Of a stretch of 64,000 bases of DNA, positions 11,355 to 23,431 are shown one piece after another. A program made the translations under genes and the position numbers. How positions within the stretch are numbered: position 1 is the stretch's first letter; every line of letters starts with the position of its first letter. The notes under the pieces are model-generated. The model ran no database searches. It was not told the origin of the DNA and saw nothing but the letters and a program-made list of their open reading frames with translations. The stretch is from Glandiceps talaboti (Eukaryota > Hemichordata > Enteropneusta > Spengelidae): assembly GCF_964340395.1 (NCBI RefSeq), contig NC_135550.1, forward strand, positions 7,321,601 through 7,385,600, in the 5' to 3' direction.

Positions 11355-14300
11355 AGCAGGACTTGATATTATCACGATGTCCCTGTGAAATGCACATTAT
11401 TGTTAAGATCAATCCATCAGTACTAATGCATATTTCATTTTCAATAATAAACATGCAACAAAACTGCCAACAATTTCCGTATTTTATTTCCTACGTCTCG
11501 ATTCGTATAGGTATTGATTTTTGTGGTAACGATAGAGCTTTCCCGGGAATTTAGTGAAAAGGCTACATGTTCGTCTCTATGACTAAATGTGAATAGCTAA
11601 TTTACTTACTTAGGTATTGAGATGATAATTGCTAAATGAAAGTCACTCTGAGAGTAAAACTGAAACAGGGAAGCGAATACAGTACAAGTGAATAAATATA
11701 GGCATTTATAGTATTCATATACGGTGTTGTATGCGTGTAAAGATACATTGCACAACAGCCAAGATATATAAGAATATCGGATGTTGGTCGTCTGCTGCCT
11801 TCTGATAACGTTTTATTTTCCCATCTAACCTTTTACGATGACGGTAACTATATGATAACCATGGCAATAGTGTGGTGTGACAATTTCATGACGCTTACTA
11901 TGTTGACGTTTACTATAACCATGGTAATGAATTGACGGATGAGAACATAATGGGGGTAGGTTGACAAGACATGATGATAACATATTGGGAGATAATTAAC
12001 TGTTCTTGAAATGGTTCTCGACGAGTCCCTCTCAACTAGTATGTATTCTAGCCATATATTTGCGTAAGTCAGTCATCTGTAAGCTAATATTTTATTCAAG
12101 GACGGTCATAATACAACATAATGACGTAATAAGGTACGGATCAACATTTGTAAATACCTATATAACGCCACTATTTTGTATAATATGATCATTGAATAGA
12201 ATATTAGCTCACAAGTGACTGTGGCGTAAGTCACAGTCTATGTCAAGGCCAACCGGCAATCATTTGCATACTAAGTACCAAATCAATTGTCGTGGGGACA
12301 TGACTTGTCAACTTGGATTACTGTATACTGTGTAATCAAATTCTGGATTATATAATATGATAAAGTTGCTATATTTGTCAAATATTCCAGTTAACATGTT
12401 AAGACCCAGTTATACATAATATAGCGTACATTCCTCGACGTATGTACGTTGTTTCCTATGCCACGGACAGTAATCGGTTTGGTTTACATTTGCCACAAAT
12501 CACAAATACACTACTGTACTTGGAGGACGAAAGTACCAAACCTCGTCAAAACAACAGTACTCGTGCAGTCACTGAAGGTCGGTGTCACATTACATCACTG
12601 ATCGAAAAAAAAATATGTACTGGATTTTGAAATTCTTTAAAAAACTAAATAATAATGACGTTGCCGCGTTTTGTGACAGTAAATATGTAGTTGACCTTCA
12701 CAGGTCAATTTCTGTAGATCTGAAAATGAATGAATGATTGACTATGAAATCGACAACATGTCATTAAAGAGTTCACCTGTTATAATAAAATTACTAAATG
12801 TATTCGCATCGTGATAAATTACTCACCATAACTAATCGTAGTTCTAAAAAACTAATTACCCACAGGCCTCTCCCATAGATCATCGATTTAATTGCCTTGT
12901 ATCGTGTACATTTTGTAATACACGTGGAGAGTAGCATACAATGGTCGGAACTCATTTCTCGTTATATTTCTCAAAAAACAGTGTTTGTATTGGAAGTCTT
13001 AAACCTACACTAGCTGCAACTGGGCCATTTTTTCATCAAATAACCAGATATATCCACTAAAATTGCCCGGTTACTTATAAAAAGACATTGTATCTGTTAA
13101 TTAGTGGTCAATGCTATATGCATTATATGATATGCAGACAGCGTAGTGGCAAGTCTGAATCGGTTTTGAATGACCTGTCACCATGTTTAAAACTCTACTA
13201 GTTGTAACTTGAGTATCATTTTTCGATCAGACAACCACTATCTTTCACTGAAAATTGTTAAAAATCCAATAATCACACGTTGTACATGTTCATCAGTGGT
13301 CAATATTATCCATAAGCAGCACAGGAACAGATTGAAATTATGACCGCCGTTGAGGGCGCTGATTTTTTTGGATACGGACCCCAAATCAATTTGATTTGAT
13401 CTACATGTATTATATACAGCTACAACAAATATTTTTACCCACAGATGATGAATACTATTGACGAGTACTATAAACGAGCAAGGTCCAAAAAATAGTGTGT
13501 TTCCGATAACGCTACCGACCCTAAACATTTTTTGTATCCAAAAAGGTAAAGTGGTAACAATTTACTTCCATTTCTATGCATGCCTTTGCCTCATCTGTGG
13601 TCACTTTTTCAACAACAAAAAACGTATTCCAGAGAGAAACCATGTCTTTTTTAGACTATAACAGTACAGTCTGCATAACGTGTTCGTCTATAATTGTCTG
13701 CCACCTCATCAAACTCTCAGGGAAGTATTATGACCAATGAGTATCTTATCTTGGGGTCGAAGTATTTTTTTTTTAAATTAAAATATAATGAAATAAAATT
13801 CCGACCTACCCAACCTATTTTCTGAAGTCATATTATCGGAAACATCCATCTTTAATAAATATTTTGAGTATAAGTGATTGTATCTAACAAAACATTCATT
13901 TTAAAGGGACATACGCCAAGTTTCTACATTTCTACTGCATAATCTGTGCTGCATATTCAAAAGGCACTCAAGTAATTCTGCTTACTGAAGCATATTAACC
14001 ATCACTTGCTATTCATTCCGAACCTGGTATTAAGATATGTGACTCGTCAAGTATCTTATGACGTAATTTATCATACGTATAAAAAAAATGTCGAGGAAAT
14101 CCCTACTATACAACTAACTGCTTTAACAATGTAAAAAGACAATTGCATAAACATAGAAGATTTGCATCAACTAGAATAGTTTAATCAAGGTTTTATTAAG
14201 TATTTTAACTCGAGTAAAAGTTGTATAAACTCAGCTTATGCCAATTTAATCGCAAATTTTCTAGCATCTAAATTTGTTACATAATACCGTTTGTCTCATT

Positions 14301-14771
14301 TTCTGTTTTGGATAATTGACATCTACTTACATCACAGGTTCATTGAGAAACGTTTCCTATCTTCAAAAACCGTGGGCCTCGCTTTGAGGCAACAAGTACA
14401 CATGGTACATGATACATGATACATGATACAAGATGCAAAATGGATCGCCTGCCCCAGCACGAAAACATTGCTCTGGTTGAATTGCGAGGGCGAGATTTCA
14501 CGACACTGGACTCTTACGCTCTATGAATTTGGAACGACATTGAAGGGCGCCACCACACGGTGTACAAACGATGCAAGAGTAGGTCATGAGTACAACAAGA
14601 GTAGGCTTTACATGGTGTGCATGTACAAGAAAACCAATGCAAAGCCACAACAGGCCTAGGGTCACGGGGTTAGCCACTGATTAAGCGTCACCTCTACTTG
14701 GACATATACTAGTATATAGGCATATAGAGTTACCATTCAACCGAATCCACCGCCTGTTGTCATTTGCTGAG
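11355..14771. other. Intergenic DNA, no gene recognised
   Basis: The open frames here are short and lack domain motifs. A tiny (ACATGAT)n run lies at about 14401-14432, upstream of FABP gene 2. CTAGTATATAGGCATA at about 14708-14723 is a weak TATA-like candidate about 55 bp upstream of that gene's ATG. Confidence 0.35.
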
Positions 14772-15176
14772 ATGTCACAGTTTGTTGGGAAATGGAAACA
14801 TGTCCGAAGCGAGAATTTGAACGAGATTCTGGTGGCCCAGGGAGTGCCATGGTTACTACGTAAAATTATGACCTCGACCTCACCAGCTCAAGACATAAGC
14901 ATCGCTGACGACGAGACTTGGACGCTGAAACTTGTACTGTCGATAAAGAAGAAAGAGAACACATTTAAAATCGGCGAGCCTTTCGAAGACACGGATGGAC
15001 CATTTCAATCTACGAGACAATATGTCGCATTGTTGAAGGACGGCAAACTGGTCTTACAGCGTGCACAGAATCCAGAGGAAGGTCTCGTGTGTATCAGAGA
15101 AGTCGAGGAGGATGACATGACCATGACCTTGGAATTCAAGGGTGTAGTTGCCAAAAGATTCTTTGTCAGAGTGTGA
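14772..15176 (+). CDS. Intronless FABP-family lipid-binding protein (gene 2 of 5)
   Basis: The 134-aa product begins MSQFVGKWKHVRSENLNEIL. The ATG at 14772 is preferred because it places the FxGKWK motif at residue 4, as in other family members. Further marks: DETWTLKLVLSIKKKENTFK, which replaces the common IRTVTT strand; IGEPFEDT; and GVVAKRFFVRV, whose Arg-x-Phe is the ligand-carboxylate position. With gene 3 it forms a subgroup sharing STSPxxxISIxxDxTWT and xxKxxTFKIGExFEDT, so these two are probably the most recent duplicates. Single exon, no intron. Predicted cytosolic carrier of fatty acids or related ligands. Confidence 0.9.
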   Translation: MSQFVGKWKHVRSENLNEILVAQGVPWLLRKIMTSTSPAQDISIADDETWTLKLVLSIKKKENTFKIGEPFEDTDGPFQSTRQYVALLKDGKLVLQRAQNPEEGLVCIREVEEDDMTMTLEFKGVVAKRFFVRV

Positions 15177-16119
15177 TACTTCAGTGAAGTTTGATCAATA
15201 CTCAAATTCTTGCACGTTGTATATTATTGCAATTACGATTTGTACCGGGGACCACTTTAAATCATAATGAACTTTGACCGACATCAGTATATGCTTGTAA
15301 TGATGTATAATCATACAATAGTTTCTCCAATGTTCAAATTTAAACTTTGATCACGCCAAAGTTTCGTATTTACGAATCATATCTGATCATAAGATACATT
15401 TATATATGTTATGACATTTCGGATACCGTTGATAACAATATACAACGAACAGTAGTCACCCATTTATATCTTAGTTCGTCAGGGCAAAGATTCACGTCAG
15501 TTATCACGCACGAGTGTGGTGTCAGAAAAGATTTGGAATCACGCCCTCGTGCGGTTGAACGATGGTGCTAACGATGACGACATACACAGCATACTGTTGA
15601 TAAACACAGTTTCCGCGATTTCCGAGACCTACAGTCCGATTATGCACATTTTTTTTTTACTTCATATATTTCCTGAGTGCAATAAACTCCCCAGTAATAT
15701 TGTACCCTTCCAAAGATAAGTGTATATATTACATTTGTATCTCGATATGTATGAGATACTAGTATCTCAATGCGTAATTTAGGAAGCCATGTTATCAGAT
15801 GAAACAAACACTGCCTGACACTGGGGATAGACCTAAAATTGTTATAAGTATGTTATGAGGGTTGAAATATAGAGGGCTGTAAAAACGTGTGATTTTTTCT
15901 CAGATTTGTACAACAAAGTTTCTGGTATTACATGGTGAAACCAAAATAGCAAAATTAATCCACATGTTTAGAAATAAACACCCCTATTCGCCCCCATATG
16001 TTACTCCCTATTTACCGTACCTGGTAAAGGTCAGCGTGTCGAAGGTCTGTGTATATATATGTGTCTGTTTTTTAGCACAACTGAACTGGGTTCAGTAGTG
16101 CTTTAGGCACCGAGAAATA
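15177..16119. other. Intergenic DNA, nothing recognised
   Basis: No coding or RNA feature is seen between FABP gene 2 and the CTGT microsatellite. Confidence 0.35.
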
Positions 16120-16345
<226 letters not shown>

Positions 16346-16826
16346 TGGATGTGAACCACTAAAGTCAAAAAACGCCAGTCCGATTACCCCTTGGTATTAG
16401 GTACGGACTTTCAAATGAAAATGATATGATCAGGGAAAGCAAGTTATGCCCCTAAGAGTAATATTTCATCTGATCAGTTGACTTTTCAGTGCAACTTCTC
16501 AGGTTTGTTATATAATCGCGATGTTATTTTAGGTATATTATAGTGGAGATTATTCAAACCAACACTACACCAAAAACTCTAGGACAGAATCTTCTGAAAA
16601 TTGATGGAAATGTGTGTAGATATGTTCAGTTGAAGAATTATTAAAGACAATATTACCTGATTGTTGATAGGCAAATAAAGCCTAAAAATGTGATTTCTTG
16701 TCAAAAAGCCAAAACTTCAAAATTACTAACTTGCTAATCTGATGAAATTTGGTGATGATGTTTCTAGGGGTATAGATGACGAGTTGTTGATGAAACAATT
16801 ATACAATCATTAATATGCATGTAATT

Positions 16827-17110
16827 TGTATGTATGTATGTATGTATGTATGTATGTATGTATGTATGTATGTATGTATGTATGTATGTATGTATGTATG
16901 TATGTATGTATGTATGTATGTATGTATGTATGTATGTATGTATGTATGTATGTATGTGTATGTATGCATGCATGCATGCATGTATGTATGTATGTATGTA
17001 TGTATGTATGTATGTATGTATGTATGTATGTATGTATGTATGTATGTATGCATGCATGCACGTGTGTGTGTGTGTGAGTGTGTGTGTGTGTTCGCGCGTG
17101 CGTGCGTGCA
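16827..17110. repeat. (TATG)n compound microsatellite
   Basis: About 130 bp of TATG, a short GCATGCATGC interruption, more TATG, then TG and GC-rich tracts. The large overlapping frames on both strands are low-complexity artefacts. Confidence 0.95.
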
Positions 17111-17799
17111 TATCCACATACTAAAAGAAATACCTTCTTTATAAAATAACAGCTTGGAATTCCCAGTTGTGCACAACGTCGTTGGTGCTATTTTTGTAAA
17201 TGTAAGCTCTCAGACCACAATAATTGTTTTAGATTTATGGAAAGAATCAATGACCGTAATTCACCTAGGACACGATGGACAAAGGTCAACACACTTTTTA
17301 GCGTTCGTATATAGATTATGCCTGAGTCAAGATGCTACCCGTGACCTAGTCATACGACATACGACCGAACATCACTATCGAGGATTCGGGAAAGCCCTCA
17401 CTGCGAATTTCGTTCGCTTATAGTATCGAGGGAAAGCCCGAACGTCAAGCAGCAAGTCTGAGACTACCCCAATCTGATTAAAACTTCCGATGTGGTGAAA
17501 GCGGCTAGATGTCCTTATTTACCTCTATTCATCGTGTTGTGACGTTTGTTTTGTTCGGAGTGATAGCCGCTGTGGAAGGAGAATCGGAGTCACGTATGGA
17601 TAGCCTCTACACTAAGATCATGGCACTCATCGTTTCCATGACAACAAAAGTAATTTGCATTTGTACTCAGCCTACATAAACAATCGACTAGCATTGTAAT
17701 GACATTATCACACAATTTGCATTATACTTGTATTATGACATGCTATTAATATTACGATCTAACAAGACACATGACATCTGTGTAATATCTTCAATCTAA
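17111..17799. other. Intergenic DNA, nothing recognised
   Basis: No gene or clear repeat is seen. Confidence 0.3.
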
Positions 17800-17893
17800 C
17801 GTTAGCCTTGAATCCAGCCAATGGGGATTTCGAATTTGTTTTTTTTCCCCTCTCAAAAATTCAAAATCCCCATCGCCTGGATTCTTGGCTAAT
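17800..17893. repeat. Short fold-back element
   Basis: TTAGCCTTGAATCCAGCC...GGGGATTTCGAAT and its near-complement ATTCAAAATCCCC...CCTGGATTCTTGGCTAA form arms of about 34 bp around a short CT-rich loop. MITE-like. Confidence 0.6.
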
Positions 17894-18356
17894 GGACCTG
17901 GGTGTCGGAGTACGTACGCGATGAATACTGTACCCAGTAGGTAAAAGCATACCAACATGCTGTTGGTGGATGTTGGTGGAGGGTCTATGGTAAAGCAAAA
18001 GTGCGCGATTTTAGTTTACCTGTACTTCGAAAATGTAAACCTTCTCTATTCTTCTCTCCTTCCCTTCCACTATTCGCTATTACAAATGCATGCTGGGGCA
18101 TGGTGCCTATATACTCATTGAAAGCGAAATACCACAAAGCAAACAATTGCACTATACAATCTCGTCAATACAACGTCATTAGTAGATCTCGCAGCTCGCA
18201 GGAGGTTGTAGTACTACTAGCATCTGCCAAGCTACACCTATCTAGGTCGCTGTTCAGTGTTAGTCACAGTGACGACGTCTCTGTACGCCTTCTTGAACAA
18301 CATCCCCACACTGCAGCTGTAGAACGCATTCTAATTCAGTGATATACCGAAGAAAA

Positions 18357-18755
18357 ATGTCACAACTTGCAGGCAAATGGAAGCACGTCAAAAGCGAGAA
18401 TTTAGACGATTTCCTGAAGGCCATGAATGTTGGATTAGTGAAAAGGAAAATGGCGACGTCGACATCACCTAGTTTGGAGATATCGATAGGTGAAGATGGC
18501 ACTTGGACAATAACCCTAAATATTGGTATTACCTCCAAGAAGAGTACGTTCAAGATTGGTGAATCATTTGAAGATACGGGTCCTGCAGGTAACACTGCCA
18601 AGGTGGTTGCGTCTTTAGAAGACGATAAGCTTATCATGAAACCAATCGAAGGGGAAAATGGACCCGTGGTGGTCCGAGAAATCGTCGGCGAAGAACTAGT
18701 GATGACTCTAACAAAGGGAGACGTCATAGCCAAACGTTTTTTCAAGTCGGCTTGA
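18357..18755 (+). CDS. Intronless FABP-family lipid-binding protein (gene 3 of 5)
   Basis: The 132-aa product begins MSQLAGKWKHVKSENLDDFL. The ATG at 18357 (AAAATGTC context) gives the expected distance to the GKWK motif; an in-frame upstream extension has no ATG. Further motifs: STSPSLEISIGEDGTWTITL, KSTFKIGESFEDT and the C-terminal GDVIAKRFFKSA with the Arg-x-Phe ligand site. It is closest to gene 2 and reads through in one exon. Predicted cytosolic lipid carrier. Confidence 0.9.
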   Translation: MSQLAGKWKHVKSENLDDFLKAMNVGLVKRKMATSTSPSLEISIGEDGTWTITLNIGITSKKSTFKIGESFEDTGPAGNTAKVVASLEDDKLIMKPIEGENGPVVVREIVGEELVMTLTKGDVIAKRFFKSA

Positions 18756-20150
18756 ACAGAACCGTATGGACACATCATGTAGGAGTTGTTGTCTTCATGG
18801 TTCAAAAACATGACTATAATGTAGCCTCACCTCTGCTATGTACTAGCTGGTTTAATAAGCCTAGAATCCATGATATTCATACTGCTTGTCGTTTTATAAG
18901 AGCGTACTAGCTACAACTGTAACTACAGTAAGGTTTATTCCCAATACTTGGATTTACAGCTAAAACAGAAAGCGTTCACCAGAAGACTTTTAGGAATGCT
19001 TTTAACAAAGACTATACATTTGTGATCAAAACCACAGACAAGTAAGAAGACCGATTGGTAAATTGAGATAGGAGATTTTTCCAGACCGAATTTAAGCATG
19101 CAAATGTAATAATGAGGTACCAGCAAGCACGGAAGATGAGGGAGTGATACGTCAATCATGCGTTATACTCAGGCTGGGTGGGTGGTGGATGGGGAAGGGT
19201 TCCAGGTAAAAAAAACAGAGCTAGCTGAGTAAGTGTTACATTTCTGCTGGAATTTTTAACTATCAACTCTCAAACTGTGTACGCTACATCTTTTAACTGC
19301 TTTTTTGCAATATATTAGCTTGGAGAATAGAGAGAGACACATTGCCTCGAGTAAAGAATAAGAACAACGAGGTGACTGTACGTGGCCCATGTTTGTTCTT
19401 CACTATATACTATAATTACTTTACGTCAGACAACTGTTGTACGCCGGAGACCTCAGAAGACCAACACAGTTGTTGTCCAAGACTAGCCTGATTACTCTCA
19501 CACGATATGCCATGTTTTTGAGCTATGAGAATGAGCACTCTACTCTTAAAAGAAATAAGGAAAAATGCCATTTCAGATGTTGCAACATTGATATCAATTG
19601 CTGCAGCTTTTCTCCTACGTTCGACACTCGTAATGATTCCTAGACATGTAAAAATAACACCACTACTTGGCACTAGAATAAACTCGCACTCATTATTGTA
19701 TGTAAGTGAAAGTTCATCTATACAGCCTAGGGTGGCTTTGATGAAAAGCTTTCCATCATTGTTTGGCAGTTAAACAGGTTGACAGCCCAACAAAACACCC
19801 TTTACTGACTATATCAAATAAAAAGCTTTTTACTTTCATCAATGCAATTACTAGTGTTTTGTTCAGTTTGGTGGCCCACCTTTTGTCATGTATATATTGT
19901 ATTTGCTCGTCGTGTGAATTTTGAAAGTAATAAACGAGTGACTAGACTATTAGTTGTATCCCTCTATATAATATAATCATCTTATTTATTTCGTAGAATA
20001 GATTTAGTTCAGGACTTGAAATATTGAAAGCTGTGCCACAGCCTGACCGTAATTGTGAGCAACACGTACAAAGGCAACAATATTTTTAAAAAAATGTTTA
20101 TTTCCGACAACATGACTTCGGAAAAGAGGCTAGGGAGGTCGGAATTTTAC
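18756..20150. other. Intergenic DNA, nothing recognised
   Basis: No coding region with family motifs is found. The open frames near 19416-19773 on both strands overlap and lack coding character. Confidence 0.35.
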
Positions 20151-20194
20151 ATTATTTATTTATTTATTATTTATTTATTTATTTATTTATTTAT
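20151..20194. repeat. (ATTT)n microsatellite
   Basis: Runs of ATTT in AT-rich DNA. Confidence 0.85.
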
Positions 20195-20788
20195 TCGCAG
20201 ACTAAGCTTATACTGTTTAAATTCAACTTACACTCTTAAAGAGAAAAATGTTGATTTAATTTCTATTCGTACATGTTGAAACTTGGCAATTGTCTTTAAA
20301 TTAAATTTAAAAAAGCGAGTATATTTGTTTTGGAATGATTTGTGAAATATATTTGAGTACCAAAAGTGAAACATTATTGTACTTATCCTTTTTCCCCGAA
20401 GTTTTTATTTATTTAATATACAAAACAAAAGAAGAGAAAAGCACAAAACACGCTGACCATACAAAGGGAAAAAAAGAAAATGTGACAACCCAGACCGAGT
20501 CAAAAAATTCTTCAGAAGTGACCATCTCTTTCGAAATTTAGCCCGTCTATTATTTGTAAAGGCAATTTGGTTTCCATGATAATAAAACCAAATATCGAGC
20601 AAGCACAGGTCAAAATGAAAGAGAGATGCGATAGAAAAAGCTTCGCGGAACGTATTTGAAGTCAGAGAAAAAGAATATTTACATAATCCAGCTATAATTA
20701 TGCCATGCCGCAGCAAGAACTTTAATAAGAATTTATATATATATATATATATATATATAGTTTTGGTAGTACTGGAACTCTTTCTTGG

Positions 20789-20829
20789 GTGTAACTCGGA
20801 GTTTCACGCATATTGCGATCATCAGACAT
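20789..20829 (-). ncRNA. Mirror-image hammerhead-like motif
   Basis: Because the surrounding 148-bp segment is a palindrome, the same CTGATGA / CGCA-ATA-TGCG / GAAA core occurs on the minus strand. Helix I is one pair shorter because the loop bases differ. It may be a copy of the plus-strand motif made when the palindrome formed. Confidence 0.4.
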
Positions 20830-20833
20830 CAGA

Positions 20834-20874
20834 GTGTCTGATGATCGCAATATGCGTGAAACTCCGAGTTACAC
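20834..20874 (+). ncRNA. Hammerhead-ribozyme-like motif (type I, minimal)
   Basis: The conserved core CTGATGA lies at 20838-20844. A short helix II follows (CGCA 20846-20849, loop ATA, TGCG 20853-20856), then GAAA at 20858-20861. A tiny helix III (CTC-C-GAG, 20862-20868), the U-H cleavage-type step TT (20869-20870), and helix I pairing GTGT (20834-20837) with ACAC (20871-20874) complete the fold. Very small helix III type I hammerheads are known in Penelope-like retroelements and retrozymes of animals. The odd points are a U-U at the first helix II pair, a helix III too small for good activity as a monomer, and U rather than C at the cleavage position. A mirror copy lies on the minus strand. 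Confidence 0.5.
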
Positions 20875-20961
20875 CCAAGAAAGAGTTCCAGTACTACCAA
20901 AACTATTACGCTCTGCCACTGCGGTATAGAGCACTATCTTAGCAGATTGATACTCACCGAG

Positions 20962-20962
<1 letters not shown>

Positions 20963-21052
<90 letters not shown>
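20963..21052. repeat. (TA)n microsatellite
   Basis: About 90 bp of pure TA repeat directly downstream of the palindrome and its unique tail. Confidence 0.95.
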
Positions 21053-21055
<3 letters not shown>

Positions 21056-21405
21056 GAATAGTAGAATTCATTCACCTTTGGAGGCCCCTTTGAACTACCT
21101 CTGTTCATTGGAATAAACTCTACCCTAAGGTAGTTCACCATACTCGTTAAAAGCCATGGTAAACTTAGACTGATTTATTTACTCGGTAGTATGTCAGATA
21201 TGAATTCGTCGTCGACTTGTTCTGAGAGCGACTAACGGCCGTACCCTGAATACCGTGAGTCTATGGCGATAGATTTTCACTCACATTCCTCATCGAAAAT
21301 GGCAGTGTTCAAGACAGTACGGATAACTTCTCTCCAATTTGTATTTTCTAGTGGATACTAAACGAGGCGTTCGTATTTAGTCATTTATTTTTACCTGTAA
21401 CACCT

Positions 21406-21525
21406 GCCTACGGCCATACTACGTAGAATGCACCGGTTCTCGTCTGATCACCGAAGTTAAGCTGCGTCGGGCGTGGTTAGTACTTGGATGGGAGACCGCC
21501 TGGGAATACCACGTGCCGTAGGCTT
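21406..21525 (+). rRNA. 5S ribosomal RNA gene
   Basis: This 120-nt sequence opens with GCCTACGGCCATAC and closes with GTGCCGTAGGC, which pair as helix I. The internal control regions are intact: box A AAGTTAAGC, then box C GGATGGGAGACCGCC and TGGGAATACC. A run of six T (21530-21535) downstream is the expected RNA polymerase III terminator. Compared with vertebrate 5S the helix II/III region differs (TACTACGTAGAATGCACCGG), resembling invertebrate forms. Only one copy is seen, so it is either a dispersed 5S gene or a retro-inserted copy. Confidence 0.93.
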
Positions 21526-21529
21526 TATC

Positions 21530-21535
21530 TTTTTT
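21530..21535 (+). terminator. Pol III T-run terminator of 5S gene
   Basis: Six consecutive T bases five bases after the mature 5S end, the standard RNA polymerase III stop signal. Confidence 0.75.
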
Positions 21536-21828
21536 AATTTTTGAATAACTTTTTTCTCTGCTGTTTAATACTCCAGATATTATTCTATAGTTATTTTCTT
21601 TATTTATTTATTTTATAGTATTTGTCAAACAACAACATGAGTCGGTTGGGTTATCGAAAACACAGCTTTCTTATCGTTGGGACCAGCTAAGATGCAGAGT
21701 AAACTTACGGAAATATTCAGCAGGCCTAGGGTTTTTTGATAGCTTAGCCCTCTACATATATTAGAACACACTTTGTATACTGGTACATTTCCACTCATGT
21801 AATTGGGTCATATTGTCATGCTTGGTGG

Positions 21829-21952
21829 GTGAATCAATCAATCAATCAATCAATCAATCAGTCAGTCAGTCAGTCAGTCAGTCAGTCAGTCAGTCAGTCA
21901 GTCAGTCAGTCAGTCAACCGACCGACCGACCGACCGACCGACCGACCGACCG

Positions 21953-22030
<78 letters not shown>
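21829..22030. repeat. Compound tetranucleotide tract (AATC)(CAGT)(CGAC)(AATC)
   Basis: Four blocks of different tetranucleotides follow one another. AATC is repeated on both flanks and CAGT and CGAC lie in the middle. Reading frames across it are low-complexity artefacts. Confidence 0.95.
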
Positions 22031-23020
22031 TTAAACCTCTATATAACTGTCGACGTCCACGTACCAGCCAAAGTTTAAGTGTATCTCGGGGAAAATGCTG
22101 GACACCTGTTGCAATGCTAATTATTTCAAATGCAGTGGTTCTAGAGATACCCGACACATTTGAGAAAAGTGAGTATGGAGTTAGCTTTCGAAATAATGAA
22201 GATGCCATGTAATTTTGAATGTATTTTTACGCAAAAGTTGTATTCACCTCTGTTCTGTCATATTCAGATAAAATCGTTAGTTGCTAAATCATTGTGTTAA
22301 AAGAAATGATATGATGTAAATGACCATCTCAGTTTTCTCTCCGTTTTCTTTATCAAAAGCTTATGGTTTCACTAATCGAACAATTGGAATTTCACTTTCA
22401 GTTTTTTTCTTCTGAATTTAATGCTTTGACTGTGTAGACATACAGGCCTCAATACTAAGTATCTCCATGGTCTGAACACTGAGTTGAAAGTTGGTATTTC
22501 ATCACCACTGAATATCTCAGTACCACCAGTAGTCAAAAAAGGTACCTTTTCCACGCCTTCAATTTTTCTTTAGGTAATTCTGATGGATTTTCTACGGACC
22601 CTAGTCGAGAGTCACTATTGATTGGCTGTTTGAATTTAAAAGATCCACGGCACTGATGTGTTACCATGATTACAACTTTGGTTGGGCCGGGAATGAGCAT
22701 TTTAATTTACTTTATACATCGTTGATGAAGATTTCTAAATGTCCCGCGACATAATCCATCTCTTATCTATCACTACGTACTTTAACGAAAATGACTATTG
22801 CTTTTTATCTACAAGAAAGTACTCATATTCTATTACCAGCTCTGTCAAGTACTTAGGCTGTACCAAACATATTAGGTTCATTGCACATGCGCATTTATAT
22901 GTAATCATATAGTCAATAACAGGGTTACCCAGGTCATTCCATGCAGACAAGACATCAACATCAACAAACACAATTCGTCATTTTCCAGCTGATTTTAGTA
23001 GCCCTGGGTTGGATGCGGAC
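22031..23020. other. Intergenic DNA, nothing recognised
   Basis: No coding or RNA gene is visible. CATTTATATGTAATC near 22892 is a weak TATA-like candidate for FABP gene 4. Confidence 0.3.
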
Positions 23021-23431
23021 ATGGATAAATTTGCAGGCGAGTGGAGACATGTAAAAAGTGAAAATTTCAGTGAATACTTGAAAGCAAATGGTGTGAATTT
23101 TATGCTGAGGGGCATGATGTCATCGGTGTCGCCGACGCTACAGATTCACCAGAGTGGAGACGAGTTCGTGGTCCGTACAGTGACTACCATGAAAACAAGG
23201 GAGCAGCAATTCACTGTTGGGCAGGTATTTGAAGAGACTCACTGGGGAGGAGACACGAAGAGATCGCTTGCGACTTTTGATGACGGCAAACTGGTTATCA
23301 AATCAGCAGACGACCCCGAAAACAATCCCATCATACAGCGTGAAGTTGTCGGAGACGACGGGACAGACCTTATCATGACTTTGCAAAAGGGCGATGTTGT
23401 TGCAAATCGATACTTTAAGAAGAAAGTGTAA
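23021..23431 (+). CDS. Intronless FABP-family lipid-binding protein (gene 4 of 5)
   Basis: The 136-aa product begins MDKFAGEWRHVKSENFSEYL. The ATG at 23021 was chosen because upstream in-frame sequence lacks another ATG and this fits the family length. Strand motifs SGDEFVVRTVTTMKTREQQF and VGQVFEET are typical, and the C-terminal VVANRYFKKKV supplies the Arg-x-Phe carboxylate site. Single exon. It is closest to genes 1 and 5. Predicted cytosolic fatty-acid carrier. Confidence 0.9.
   Translation: MDKFAGEWRHVKSENFSEYLKANGVNFMLRGMMSSVSPTLQIHQSGDEFVVRTVTTMKTREQQFTVGQVFEETHWGGDTKRSLATFDDGKLVIKSADDPENNPIIQREVVGDDGTDLIMTLQKGDVVANRYFKKKV

Larger units (their letters stand above)
20758..20905. repeat. 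Perfect 71-bp-arm palindrome between (AT)n tracts
   Basis: Positions 20758-20828 and 20835-20905 are exact inverted complements around a six-base loop. An (AT)n run ends at 20758, and a second long (AT)n starts at 20963 after a unique segment (CACTGCGGTATAGAGCACT...). Each arm carries a hammerhead-ribozyme-like sequence, described separately. Perfect arm identity suggests recent formation or gene conversion. Confidence 0.9.

Noticed and set aside
18260-18811. 183-aa minus-strand frame opposite FABP gene 3
   Set aside because: Antisense shadow of the FABP coding sequence with no motifs of its own.
21829-22030. Possible CRISPR array
   Set aside because: Uninterrupted tetranucleotide repeats without spacers, in an animal genome.
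21813-22212. Ser-Ile-Asn-Gln and Ser-Val-Ser-Gln repeat frames
   Set aside because: Tetranucleotide repeat artefact; no conserved flanking domain.
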